64,000 nt of DNA from JAFLBI01 sp964616465 (lineage in GTDB: Bacteria > Bacteroidota > Bacteroidia > Chitinophagales > Chitinophagaceae). Position 1 is the stretch's first letter; every line of letters begins with the position of its first letter. The position numbers and the translations under genes were made by a program. Below the pieces are notes generated by a model. That model was not told the DNA's origin and made no database searches. It saw nothing but the letters and a program-made list of their open reading frames with translations. Where the stretch lies: contig CAZTTO010000006.1 of NCBI GenBank assembly GCA_964616465.1, positions 1 through 64,000 on the forward strand, given 5' to 3'. Positions 24,465 to 32,956 of this stretch are shown here, piece by piece.

Positions 24465-25112
24465 TTAATTCTTCTTGCCTAACAAGCCCGCAGCCGATAA
24501 TTGCTTCACCAAAGTACCTGTATAACTGTTGCTGAAATTTTTAAGAGAGGTTGGATTGAAAATTTTGGATTGTGCACTCCACATAATTTCCTGACTAGCT
24601 ACGTCGTACAAGTTGGTCTGCATAAAATACAGCTTGTCCTTTTCATAATAACCAGGAGAAGATACCGTAGGATACCAATTGCTATAATAACCTCCCAAGT
24701 TACCATGCCAGCTATAATAAGGACGAATACTATAAGCTGTTGAACCTGGTACATAACGCACATCTTCTTCTTTCTTCAATAATGAGGCAACAATAACCCC
24801 GTCGCAATTGGTTTGTTTCACCTTGGCAATAATGTCTTCTTTTGTAGGAACAGTTGCTTTATCGAGAGATGGGGGAAGCACATCCATACTCTTAATAACT
24901 TCATAACCTTTTTCCTTTGCTTCTTCTGCAAGGTCAGTTTCTAAAGTAGAACGAGCACCTACGTCACCCGTCATGACAACAATAAAGAGTTTAGAAAAAG
25001 ATTTGCCAGCAATTTTTTCTTCATTTAACCAAACGCCAGTTGATTTTTGAGTAGCACACGAGGCAATTAATAATGTGGTGATGATAGCTAGACTAAGGGT
25101 TAAAATTCTCAT
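24465..25112 (-). CDS. DUF4136-like lipoprotein
   Basis: The 215-aa product begins with a lipoprotein signal (TLLIASC, Cys19). The mature domain has alternating strand and helix segments (KLFIVVMTGDVGARSTLETDLAEEAKEKGY, then NCDGVIVASLLKKEEDV), like the DUF4136/nucleotide-binding-like envelope proteins of Bacteroidota, and a Tyr/Pro/Gly-rich loop (YSWHGNLGGYYSNWYPTV). No enzyme motif is seen. It is divergent in style from the surrounding genes and seems to be transcribed alone. Confidence 0.6.
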   Translation of the reverse strand: MRILTLSLAIITTLLIASCATQKSTGVWLNEEKIAGKSFSKLFIVVMTGDVGARSTLETDLAEEAKEKGYEVIKSMDVLPPSLDKATVPTKEDIIAKVKQTNCDGVIVASLLKKEEDVRYVPGSTAYSIRPYYSWHGNLGGYYSNWYPTVSSPGYYEKDKLYFMQTNLYDVASQEIMWSAQSKIFNPTSLKNFSNSYTGTLVKQLSAAGLLGKKN

Positions 25113-25215
25113 ATTGGTTGTTATTTATGGAAAACAAGTTAAGAAATTTGATTACGTAATGATAGATAAGTTCAAGATTGAGTAGTAATGTACCTATGCA
25201 CATTAATTGCAAACC

Positions 25216-25563
25216 TTATAATGTACTTTTTAGAAAATCACCATCCACAATTAAAAGTTTCACGCCATCCTTGCTCACAGACCTGTGCGAACTGAGCTCA
25301 TCAGAAACAATATAGGTCTCCCCTTTTTTTAATAATATTTTTTCTCCTGTACTCAGTTCAGTAAAAAATTCACTTTCCAAACAATGAACAATATGTCCTT
25401 TCTGACACCAGTGATCGGCTATATATTCACTAGAATATTCCACCAATCTTATCCTTAACCCTTCTATAGTAATCGTCTGCCAATAGGCTATTCCAGAATC
25501 ACCTTTATAAGCCACTTTTTCAATGGAACTCCAATCAATTGTTTGAAATGGAATGTTTGGCAT
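25216..25563 (-). CDS. DHCW-motif cupin-fold protein
   Basis: A 115-aa single-domain cupin. It contains the ADHWCQKGH segment that gives the DHCW-motif family its name, followed by a strand-rich barrel with an acidic ESEFFTEL turn and the KKGETYIVSDELSSHRS segment in the second cupin motif. The His, Cys and second His could bind a metal. Members are common in Bacteroidota and other bacteria but their substrate is unknown. Confidence 0.85.
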   Translation of the reverse strand: MPNIPFQTIDWSSIEKVAYKGDSGIAYWQTITIEGLRIRLVEYSSEYIADHWCQKGHIVHCLESEFFTELSTGEKILLKKGETYIVSDELSSHRSVSKDGVKLLIVDGDFLKSTL

Positions 25564-25601
25564 AATACTACTTTAAGGGTGAAAAAATACTGATTAATAT
25601 C

Positions 25602-25868
25602 TTATCGTTTTTTATAGATTGAATCGAGTTGTGAAGTTGTTTTATTGATAAGTGTATCCAACTTTTTTACTTTCTCGCTTTCTTGATTAACCAGTGAATC
25701 TAAAGTGAGAACCTTGTCAACTTCTTTGTTTATAAGCGAGTCTAGAGAATCAGTCTTACTCTTTAGTTCATTTAGCTTATTTTCAACTTCGCTGCTTACA
25801 CTCCCACATGCACCAAAGAAAACAGCTGTGATTAGTATGAGTACATATGTTTTAAATTTGTTTTTCAT
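25602..25868 (-). CDS. Small coiled-coil lipoprotein
   Basis: An 88-aa protein with a lipoprotein signal peptide (AVFFGAC, Cys21). The mature part is one long predicted coiled coil with an internal repeat: LDSLINKEVDKVLT, LDSLVNQESEKVKK (14 residues each), then LDTLINKTTSQ (11 residues) and LDSI. It resembles Lpp-type envelope spacers in design but has no clear homology. The C-terminus is KKR, so a Lpp-like covalent link through a terminal lysine is conceivable but not shown. It sits 39 nt downstream of nothing and upstream of the cupin gene by 39 nt, on the same strand. Confidence 0.7.
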   Translation of the reverse strand: MKNKFKTYVLILITAVFFGACGSVSSEVENKLNELKSKTDSLDSLINKEVDKVLTLDSLVNQESEKVKKLDTLINKTTSQLDSIYKKR

Positions 25869-25950
25869 GATTTACATTTGATTTTATACAAATTAACAAA
25901 CTAATTCTTAATCTCATTTAAATCATACTGTTTGAGATCTTTATTCAAGT

Positions 25951-26325
25951 TTATTTCAATCTGCCACCTTCTAAATCTTCCATCTGCCCAAAAGTCAAAA
26001 GGTTGTTATCTGGATCAAGTATCGCAAACTCTTTTTGTCCCCAAGGCTTTAATTGCAAGGGGGCATTAGGATGTATATTTACTTTACAATCTAATAAGGT
26101 CTGATAGAAGTTTTCAATATCATTGGTTCGTATATAAACTTGTCCATAATTTTTTTTCGGATCAAGCTCCTTAAATTCAAAAAAGTGAATTTCAATATTG
26201 TCTTTGTTTAATAAGAGATAATCCCCATAATCATTTAATTCAGAAAACCCCAACTGCTCTATGTAATACTTTTTGGTAATTGCTTTATTCCGCATGGGCA
26301 ATTTTGGATGTACGTTTGTAAGCAT
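25951..26325 (-). CDS. VOC-family (glyoxalase/bleomycin-resistance-like) protein
   Basis: A 124-aa one-domain vicinal-oxygen-chelate protein with the two beta-alpha-beta-beta-beta modules: KLPMRNKAITKKYYIEQLGF...YLLLNKDNIEIHFFEF, then GQVYIRTNDIENFYQTL...KEFAILDPDNNLLTFGQ. The layout is that of bleomycin-binding proteins (a dimer sequesters the drug), but many VOC proteins of this size do other reactions. Substrate cannot be told. Confidence 0.85.
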   Translation of the reverse strand: MLTNVHPKLPMRNKAITKKYYIEQLGFSELNDYGDYLLLNKDNIEIHFFEFKELDPKKNYGQVYIRTNDIENFYQTLLDCKVNIHPNAPLQLKPWGQKEFAILDPDNNLLTFGQMEDLEGGRLK

Positions 26326-26510
26326 TGTTACAATTAGTTTGATTGTATATAAGGTTTATAGGGTGGTGAAAGAAAAACAAAACCTTAATTAAAGATAGAA
26401 CGCTTAATTGAACTATGTGGTAAAATTGCGTTATTCCCGCTGAGATCTTTCAAACAGTGATGTAAGCGTATTTGTGTTTTCTTTTCAATCGAACTTGTTT
26501 AACCAAATTT

Positions 26511-27047
26511 TCAATTATTTGCAATCCACTCTTCTTTTTCAATCGAATAAACATAATTTAGTCTAGGTAGTTCTCCAAAATAAGCAACTTCCTGTTCAGC
26601 TATCTTCTTTGCACCTAAACGTGTAATAGCAATTTGAGAGCGAATATTATTTGCACCTATATGAAAATATACTCGGTGAACAAATCCAAAAAGATAGTCA
26701 AGCATTAAAGCTTTTACAGAAGGATTAAAGCCTTTACCCCAATAAGCAGTTCCAAAGAACGTATAACCAATGAGTACACTATTATCTTGCTCATTGTAAT
26801 CATACATACGCGTACTGCCGACAATTTCATCCGTGCATTTATCAACAATTTTAAATGCGCCCTTGCTTTGAATGGCACCTTCAAAATAGGTTCGAAAAAC
26901 ATCTTTCCTCCAACGGTCTTTATTGGGATGTTGTTCCCAAATTTTGGGGTCTGATGCCACAGCGTATAAAGATTCAAAATCTTCTTCCAGTAATGGATAA
27001 AGAATTACAAGGTCATTTTCTAATATTGGCTGGGTATTAAAGTTCAT
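26511..27047 (-). CDS. GNAT-family N-acetyltransferase
   Basis: A 178-aa acetyltransferase of the RimJ/RimL-like group. Acetyl-CoA-binding motif A reads GYTFFGTAYWGKGFNPSV in place of the more usual QGxGxG form, and the N-terminal LYPLLEEDFESLYAVASDPKIWEQHPNKDR segment matches the group. A role in modifying small molecules or protein N-termini is possible. The gene is monocistronic on the minus strand. Confidence 0.85.
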   Translation of the reverse strand: MNFNTQPILENDLVILYPLLEEDFESLYAVASDPKIWEQHPNKDRWRKDVFRTYFEGAIQSKGAFKIVDKCTDEIVGSTRMYDYNEQDNSVLIGYTFFGTAYWGKGFNPSVKALMLDYLFGFVHRVYFHIGANNIRSQIAITRLGAKKIAEQEVAYFGELPRLNYVYSIEKEEWIANN

Positions 27048-27192
27048 TGGGTAACTTGAAAAGTGGCTAAAATAAAGGTGAAGAAAGTCTGTTTAGTGTA
27101 TTGACCCAAAAAAATCACTTTAAATATGTTTTGTTCAAGAACAAAAAGGATGAGTACAATTTTAATAAGAATTTTTTATAATAAAAAGTGAG

Positions 27193-27213
27193 AATGCCAA
27201 ATGCCAAATGCCA
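27193..27213 (+). repeat. Three copies of a 7-bp tandem repeat
   Basis: AATGCCA occurs three times in a row in the AT-rich gap between the GNAT and thioredoxin-like genes. It is the only tandem repeat seen there and is too short to interpret. Confidence 0.6.
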
Positions 27214-27317
27214 ATGAGATATGTTAGCCGCATAATTAATGGTTAAAAGTAAAATCTAAACCCCAAAAGCCCTCATAAAAACTATTCGAAAACTTGAATA
27301 ACGCAGTCTCAAATATC

Positions 27318-28544
27318 CTACCAGTAGCTTGCTAATTTTTTCTCTAAAGTTTTAAGCTCTTCTGCATCTGCTCCAGTTTTTCTAGCCATTTCAATTCCGG
27401 AGACTAAGGTTTTCTTAGCTAAGTCTTTCTTTCCAAGCTTAAAATAAATTTCTGCATGAGTAACAAATAAATCATAATCATCAATATTAGGATCAGAAAA
27501 AAGTTTTTCCATCCATCTATTCATTATTTGTAGGATCATTTTGTTCTTTGCCTCGCCTATTAGAACTCCATTAATCCATGTATTTAATTGGTACTTATTC
27601 ATTAAGTAAAAGTTATCTGAAATGAAAGGGTCTGCTTGCTTAACAAATTGCTGCCATTTTTTTTCTTTACTCAAATTGCTATATTCAGATTGCAGCCTTC
27701 TATATTCTATAACTGCCCGAGCTTGCTTAATCTTTGATTGCTGAAGTGATTGCATAGCATTTTTCCATCGATCAGAACTTGTATTTCCTGAAACATAGTC
27801 AAGATAAGTTTCATAAATCTTTGTATCTACTTCTCTTTCACCAAAGTTCTTAATAAACTCATGCTGATTCTCAGCTAAATATTTGAACACAAAAGAGTTT
27901 GGATTGGATACATATCTCTTTATTAAATCCCAGTTTCTTTTTTCTGAAAATTCATTGGTTTTTAAAGATGCAAAATAAGTATCTAAGATTTTTTGGGCTG
28001 GACATTCATAATTTTCTTCCATAAACACAATGGGCTTATCATTATATTCTAAAAGTTTTTCAACTAAATGAATATTAAGCTCACCATTATTATACCTCCT
28101 TTGCCAATTAGCAAGATTTTCACTTCCCTTAGTTTGCTGTATAAGCTCAATCATTTTCTTTTCATCAGCAAATCCAACTTTTTTGTGTATTATTTGTCCT
28201 AAACTATCAATAAAAAGAAGTGTAGGAAAAGCTACTACTTTATATCGCTCTTGCAATTCAAGAGCAAGAGGCTTTTCATCTCTGCAATCGGCTTTTATAT
28301 TAATGAAATCATTATTAAAGAGACTATATACGGCTGGGTTTGTATATACTGTTTTCTCCATTAATTTACATGGAACACATCCTGGATTAGTGAAATAAAT
28401 AAAAGCAAACTTTTTCTGCTCTTTACTTTCTTTTACGATATCTTTTATGCCAATTTCTTTAAATTGAATTGTTTCTTGTGCAAAAACAATATTAGATACT
28501 AAAAAACTAGTTATTAGAATCATCATCAAATAGATTCTTTTCAT
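27318..28544 (-). CDS. Periplasmic thioredoxin-fold protein with helical C-terminus
   Basis: A 408-aa exported protein: signal peptide 1-22, thioredoxin fold about 23-140 with active site C56-V-P-C59 and the cis-Pro segment VVAFPTLLF. The long C-terminal region (about 150-408) is helical and looks like degenerate TPR repeats (ending NIDDYDLFVTHAEIYFKLGKKDLAKKTL). Such proteins in Bacteroidota are thought to act as periplasmic thiol reductases or chaperones. Partner proteins are unknown. It is alone on its strand here. Confidence 0.85.
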   Translation of the reverse strand: MKRIYLMMILITSFLVSNIVFAQETIQFKEIGIKDIVKESKEQKKFAFIYFTNPGCVPCKLMEKTVYTNPAVYSLFNNDFINIKADCRDEKPLALELQERYKVVAFPTLLFIDSLGQIIHKKVGFADEKKMIELIQQTKGSENLANWQRRYNNGELNIHLVEKLLEYNDKPIVFMEENYECPAQKILDTYFASLKTNEFSEKRNWDLIKRYVSNPNSFVFKYLAENQHEFIKNFGEREVDTKIYETYLDYVSGNTSSDRWKNAMQSLQQSKIKQARAVIEYRRLQSEYSNLSKEKKWQQFVKQADPFISDNFYLMNKYQLNTWINGVLIGEAKNKMILQIMNRWMEKLFSDPNIDDYDLFVTHAEIYFKLGKKDLAKKTLVSGIEMARKTGADAEELKTLEKKLASYW

Positions 28545-28892
28545 TTTTGCAGGTTATTAAATGAAGGAGATCGTTTGTTGAGTAAATATAATATATTACT
28601 GCAATTGTTCTTATATAATGAATATCAAATTTATTGGAAAAACTCGTACCCTAATAACTACTTACCTTAAGAACCTAACCAAGGCTAATCTTCCATTACC
28701 AATAAGTTGATCTCTTTAGTGTTAAACATGTTAAAAAAAGCTTATTACCTGGGAATTGAGACTCAATAATGTTGCTTAGGTAAGTTTACTTAATTGATGC
28801 AATTGAAATTTCACTTTATCATTCTCCAACAAGCTTTGGCATAATTTTTTATCATAATCCCTTCAACTCAATTCCACCCTCACTTTCACCCA
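28545..28892. other. Intergenic region between the thioredoxin-like gene and the tRNA-Pro terminator
   Basis: About 350 nt of AT-rich sequence. I see no open frame, repeat or RNA that I can support. The promoter of the minus-strand thioredoxin-like gene should lie at its left side. Confidence 0.4.
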
Positions 28893-28923
28893 ATAAAAAA
28901 GAGCATCTTGGAATTGATGCTCT
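28893..28923 (-). terminator. Rho-independent terminator of the tRNA-Pro gene
   Basis: On the minus strand AGAGCATC pairs with GATGCTCT (plus-strand 28900-28907 and 28916-28923) and is followed by six T. It starts four bases after the tRNA 3' end. Confidence 0.9.
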
Positions 28924-28927
28924 GCCG

Positions 28928-29001
28928 TCGGGTGGACTGGATTCGAACCAGCGACCTCTTGCACCCCATGCAAATGCGCTACCGGGCTGCGCCACCACCC
29001 G
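28928..29001 (-). tRNA. tRNA-Pro (anticodon GGG)
   Basis: The 74-nt minus-strand sequence folds as a complete cloverleaf. The acceptor stem is CGGGTGG/CCACCCG, the D arm GCGC...GCGC, and the anticodon stem TTTGC/GCAAG (first pair a wobble) with loop ATGGGGT. The T arm is GCTGG-TTCGAAT-CCAGT and the discriminator base is A. Anticodon GGG reads CCC and CCU proline codons. CCA is not encoded. Confidence 0.97.
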
Positions 29002-29095
29002 AACCTCACCTAGTTGCTAGGTAAATTGGGGTGCAAATATAGCAGTCAGAAACTAAAAAATCGGCTATATTGCACAAAATATTTGATCCCATTCC

Positions 29096-30370
29096 ATGAA
29101 GTTTTTCATCAAGCAGGCCACCATTATAGACCCCTCTAGTTCGTTTCATTTACAAACTATTGACCTGCGAATTTCTAATGGTACTATAGCAGAAATGGGG
29201 GCATCTTTACCTCCTTCTGCTGATGAAGAAGTCATTGAATTTCCTGAATTGATGGTCTCTCCTTCTTGGGTAGACACCTTAGCTGATTATGCTGAACCTG
29301 GCGAAGAACATCGTGAAACTTTATGCTCGGGAACAGAAGCGGCCATTGCAGGCGGATTTGGTCATGTGTTTTTGGTGCCTAACACCACTCCTGTTATTGA
29401 CCAAAAAACGCAGGTGAGTTATATCGTAAACGCATCTAAACAATTACCCATTCAGTTGTATCCTATTGGAGCTATCTCTCAAGGTACTGAGGGTAAAACT
29501 TTGGCTGAAATGTATGATATGCATCAAGCAGGTGCCGTGGCTTTTTCTGATGGCATTCATCCAGTACAATCACCAGGACTTTTTTCGAAGGCTTTACAAT
29601 ATGTGAAAGCTTTTAATTGTGTTGTGGTACAAATACCCATTACAAAAAGTCTTGCTCAATATGGCTTGATGCACGAGGGCGTGGTTTCTACGCAAATGGG
29701 ATTGCCAGGTATTCCTGCTATAGCTGAAGACTTGATAGTGGCGCGGGATTTGGAACTCTTGGCTTATACTGAATCGAGGTTGCATATTGCTGGTATCAGT
29801 ACCGCTACTTCTGTGGAGCGAATTCGAGCAGCTAAAAAAGCGGGCTTACAAGTCACTTGCTCCGTTGCTCCTTATCACTTATATTTCATTGATGCTGATT
29901 TACAGGGCTATAATACTTCCCTTAAAGTTAATCCGCCTTTAAGAACAGCAGCCGATAGAACAGCTTTGCAAGAAGCTTTGTTGGATGGTACCATAGATTG
30001 CATTTCAAGCCATCATTTTCCCCAACATTGGGATGCAAAAACATGTGAATTTGAATATGCAGCTTGGGGAATGGCCATTCAAGAACTAACTTTTCAAACT
30101 GTGCTTACTGCAATGCCCAATATGAATGCTAAGCAACTTGTTCAAATTTTTTCTTTGAATCCGCGTAAGATTTTCGGTCTTGCGGATACTCATATTCAGG
30201 TAGGACAAAAAGCTGACCTAACTTTGTTTTCTTTTGCAGGTACTACCCAAATTAATTCAAGTACACAAAAGAGCAAAGCGGTGAACAATCCTTTATTGAA
30301 TATTGAATTAAAAGGAACTGTCTTACCCAATCTTCGCTCATCAAATACACACATATGGAAAACAAAGTAA
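29096..30370 (+). CDS. Dihydroorotase homologue lacking metal ligands (probably non-catalytic)
   Basis: The 424-aa protein is clearly in the dihydroorotase/amidohydrolase family (GTEAAIAGGFGHVFLVPNTTPV; VAFSDGIHPVQ; LKVNPPLRTAADRTAL; NPRKIFGL; GQKADLTLF). The metal site is largely lost: the DxHxH motif is D60-T-L-A-D64, the HxxHVST motif is H230-I-A-G-I-S-T, and the TDHAPH motif is S-H306-H-F-P-Q. It is therefore probably a pseudo-dihydroorotase of the kind that serves as a structural partner of aspartate transcarbamoylase, or has another role. It heads an operon with DUF4199 (16-nt overlap) and heptose genes. Confidence 0.85.
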   Translation: MKFFIKQATIIDPSSSFHLQTIDLRISNGTIAEMGASLPPSADEEVIEFPELMVSPSWVDTLADYAEPGEEHRETLCSGTEAAIAGGFGHVFLVPNTTPVIDQKTQVSYIVNASKQLPIQLYPIGAISQGTEGKTLAEMYDMHQAGAVAFSDGIHPVQSPGLFSKALQYVKAFNCVVVQIPITKSLAQYGLMHEGVVSTQMGLPGIPAIAEDLIVARDLELLAYTESRLHIAGISTATSVERIRAAKKAGLQVTCSVAPYHLYFIDADLQGYNTSLKVNPPLRTAADRTALQEALLDGTIDCISSHHFPQHWDAKTCEFEYAAWGMAIQELTFQTVLTAMPNMNAKQLVQIFSLNPRKIFGLADTHIQVGQKADLTLFSFAGTTQINSSTQKSKAVNNPLLNIELKGTVLPNLRSSNTHIWKTK

Positions 30371-30870
30371 CCCCCGCTTGGCAAAAAGGATTGATCCTAA
30401 GCCTCATTATTATTGTGATTGGAGCTGGCTTGCACCTCAGCGGCTTGTCACAAAATACCTATGCACAATGGTCGCAAAACATTTTGTTATTTGCAGGTAT
30501 TGTATGGGCTTGTATTGATTATGCAAAGCAAAAACAAGGTGAAGTCACTTTTGGAAATGTATTTGGCTTTGGCTTTAAGGTAACTGCTGCAGTTGCAGCT
30601 ATTGTGGCTGTATACAGTATTCTTGCAGTTACAACCATATTTCCAGAAATGAAAGATCAAGCTATTGAAGCTGCAAGAAAATCTATGGAGGATAATCCTA
30701 AATTGAATGAAGAGCAAATTGATCAAGCATTGCAAATGACTTCTAAAATGTTTGTTCCATTTATGATTGGTGGTGTTTTATTGGGATTTGCGTTTTTAGG
30801 TGCTCTTGCTTCATTAATAGGTGCTGCAGTAGCCAAAAAAAATCCTAACCCCACTCCTTTTAACCAATAA
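30355..30870 (+). CDS. DUF4199 family membrane protein
   Basis: A 171-aa protein with four hydrophobic helices (LILSLIIIVIGAGLHLSG; NILLFAGIVWACIDYAK; GFKVTAAVAAIVAVYSILA; MIGGVLLGFAFLGALASLIG) and an acidic extracytoplasmic loop between helices three and four. This is the usual DUF4199 layout. Function is unknown. Its start overlaps the end of the dihydroorotase-like gene by 16 nt and it is 6 nt before the GT2 gene, the standard Bacteroidota neighbourhood. Confidence 0.88.
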   Translation: MENKVTPAWQKGLILSLIIIVIGAGLHLSGLSQNTYAQWSQNILLFAGIVWACIDYAKQKQGEVTFGNVFGFGFKVTAAVAAIVAVYSILAVTTIFPEMKDQAIEAARKSMEDNPKLNEEQIDQALQMTSKMFVPFMIGGVLLGFAFLGALASLIGAAVAKKNPNPTPFNQ

Positions 30871-30876
30871 GCATTC

Positions 30877-31815
30877 ATGGATTTATCCATAGTCATACCC
30901 TTATTCAACGAAGATGAATCACTGCCCGAGTTGTCCGCCTGGATTGCTCGGGTAGTTGATCCTTTAGGCTGGCAATATGAAGTAGTTTTTGTAGATGATG
31001 GCAGTACAGATGAAAGCTGGACAACCATTCAATCCATCTGTAAAAACCACCCAACTTGGAAAGGCATTCGGTTCCAAAGAAACTATGGCAAGTCTGCCGC
31101 ATTGCATGTGGGCTTTAAAGCCGTTACTGGCAACGTAGTTATTACTATGGATGCCGATATGCAAGACTCGCCCGATGAAATTCCTTCACTTTATAAAATG
31201 ATAGTAGAAGATGGCTATGATTTGGTGAGCGGTTGGAAAAAAGTTCGATACGATAATACCCTATCTAAAAATATTCCTTCTAAATTATTCAATGCTGCTG
31301 CTAGACAAGTGAGTGGAATTTATCTGCATGATTTCAATTGCGGATTAAAAGCCTACAAGAAAAAAGTGGTGAAAAGCATTGAGGTGTTTGGTGAAATGCA
31401 CCGCTATATCCCTGTCATTGCCAAATGGACTGGATTTAAAAAGATTGGTGAGAAAGTGGTTGAACACCGTCCTCGTAAATATGGCGTTACCAAATTTGGT
31501 TGGAATAGATTTATCAATGGCTTCCTCGACTTACTTACTATTACTTTTATCAGCAAGTTTGGAAGAAGTCCCATGCACTTGTTTGGGCTTTATGGAACGC
31601 TTTGCTTTTTAATGGGATTCGGTATCAGCATTTATCTCATTATAGCTAAACTCACTTCACCTGAATTTAGCTTAACCAATAAACCCGGATTTTACCTTGC
31701 TATGCTGGCTATGGTGTTGGGTATGCAATTATTCCTTGCTGGATTTGTTGGTGAAATGATTGTTCGGAATGCCTCAGAAAGAAATGCTTACTTAATAGAA
31801 GAAACAACCGATTGA
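30877..31815 (+). CDS. Family 2 glycosyltransferase with C-terminal membrane helices
   Basis: A 312-aa GT-A glycosyltransferase resembling dolichyl-phosphate mannose synthase and GtrB. It begins LSIVIPLFNEDESLPEL, has VDDGSTDESW, the DXD-type motif ITMDADMQDSPDE, and the FNCGLKAYKK and GEMHRYIPV segments. Two membrane helices close the protein (about 230-255 and 265-290). It should transfer a sugar from a nucleotide sugar to a polyprenyl phosphate at the inner membrane. The next gene overlaps in context by 1 nt gap. Confidence 0.9.
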   Translation: MDLSIVIPLFNEDESLPELSAWIARVVDPLGWQYEVVFVDDGSTDESWTTIQSICKNHPTWKGIRFQRNYGKSAALHVGFKAVTGNVVITMDADMQDSPDEIPSLYKMIVEDGYDLVSGWKKVRYDNTLSKNIPSKLFNAAARQVSGIYLHDFNCGLKAYKKKVVKSIEVFGEMHRYIPVIAKWTGFKKIGEKVVEHRPRKYGVTKFGWNRFINGFLDLLTITFISKFGRSPMHLFGLYGTLCFLMGFGISIYLIIAKLTSPEFSLTNKPGFYLAMLAMVLGMQLFLAGFVGEMIVRNASERNAYLIEETTD

Positions 31816-31816
31816 T

Positions 31817-32953
31817 ATGGCAAACGGTGAAAAGGTGTTTATCATTGGACCTGCTCATCCTTTGCGTGGCGGATTAGCATCTTTCAATGAAAGATTGGCA
31901 AGGGCTTTTATAGAACAAGGCGCAAACGTAACCATCTACACTTTTTCCTTACAATATCCTAACTTCTTATTTCCTGGAACAACGCAGTATTCATCTGAAC
32001 CTGCTCCTAAAGACTTGTCTATTCGTGTGCTCATTAACTCTGTGAATCCGTTCAATTGGATTAAAGTAGGATGGATTATTCGACAAGAACAGCCCGATAT
32101 TGTGGTGGTTCGCTATTGGCTTCCTTTTATGGGGCCAGCACTGGGAACTATTCTACGCATCATTCGCACAAATAAAAAAACACGCATCGTTACCATTGCA
32201 GATAATGTAATACCACATGAAAAACGAATTGGTGATACTATTTTCACCAAATACTTTCTGCAACCTGTACATGCTTTTGTAACCATGAGTGAGAAAGTGA
32301 TGCATGACCTACGTAGCTTCACCCAAAAGCCAGCTCAACAAGTAGTACACCCACTCTATGATAATTTTGGTGAAGCTGTTTCTGTAGAAGTTGCTCGCGC
32401 ACTTTTGAACCTGCCTATTCATGCTAAGATTGTATTGTTCTTTGGGTTTATTCGTGCTTATAAGGGTTTGGATCTTTTACTGGAAGCAACAGCCTTGTTA
32501 AAGAAATCATCTGATGAACCCATTTATGTATTGGTTGCAGGTGAATTTTACGAAGACCGGACAAAGTATGATGAGTTGATTACCTCTCTTGCCATTGAGG
32601 ATCGCCTTTTTTTGAGAACGGAATTTATATCAGATAGTGATGTGAAGTATTACCTCAGCGCAGCAGATTTTGTCATTCAGCCCTATAAACATGCTACACA
32701 AAGTGGTGTTACCCCACTCTCCTATCATTTTGAAAAACCTATGTTGGTAACCAATGTAGGCGGACTGCCCGATTTAGTGCCCCATCAAAAAGTTGGCTGG
32801 ATCGTAGAACCTAATCCAACCGCTATTGCAGAAGGTATTCATGCGCTTTATCAATTAGGAGTTGCCCATTTTTTGCCGCATCTTCGTAATGAAAAAAAGA
32901 AATACAGCTGGGAGGTATTGGCAAATACCATTCGACAACTGGCAACTCAGTAA
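31817..32953 (+). CDS. Family 4-type (GT-B) glycosyltransferase
   Basis: A 378-aa GT-B transferase. The N-terminal half starts with IIGPAHPLRGGLASFNERLARAF, the donor half has LFFGFIRAYKGLDLLLEA and the conserved glutamate region QSGVTPLSYHFEKPMLVTNVGGLPDLV. These are the features of GT4 family enzymes. With hddA/gmhA/hddC/gmhB directly downstream it may use GDP-heptose or build the glycan that contains it. The donor is an inference from position. Confidence 0.88.
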   Translation: MANGEKVFIIGPAHPLRGGLASFNERLARAFIEQGANVTIYTFSLQYPNFLFPGTTQYSSEPAPKDLSIRVLINSVNPFNWIKVGWIIRQEQPDIVVVRYWLPFMGPALGTILRIIRTNKKTRIVTIADNVIPHEKRIGDTIFTKYFLQPVHAFVTMSEKVMHDLRSFTQKPAQQVVHPLYDNFGEAVSVEVARALLNLPIHAKIVLFFGFIRAYKGLDLLLEATALLKKSSDEPIYVLVAGEFYEDRTKYDELITSLAIEDRLFLRTEFISDSDVKYYLSAADFVIQPYKHATQSGVTPLSYHFEKPMLVTNVGGLPDLVPHQKVGWIVEPNPTAIAEGIHALYQLGVAHFLPHLRNEKKKYSWEVLANTIRQLATQ

Positions 32954-32956
32954 ACT

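Noticed and set aside
27193..27213. Tandem AATGCCA repeats as a possible CRISPR or iteron
   Set aside because: There are only three 7-bp copies without spacers. No CRISPR array or cas gene is seen anywhere in the window.
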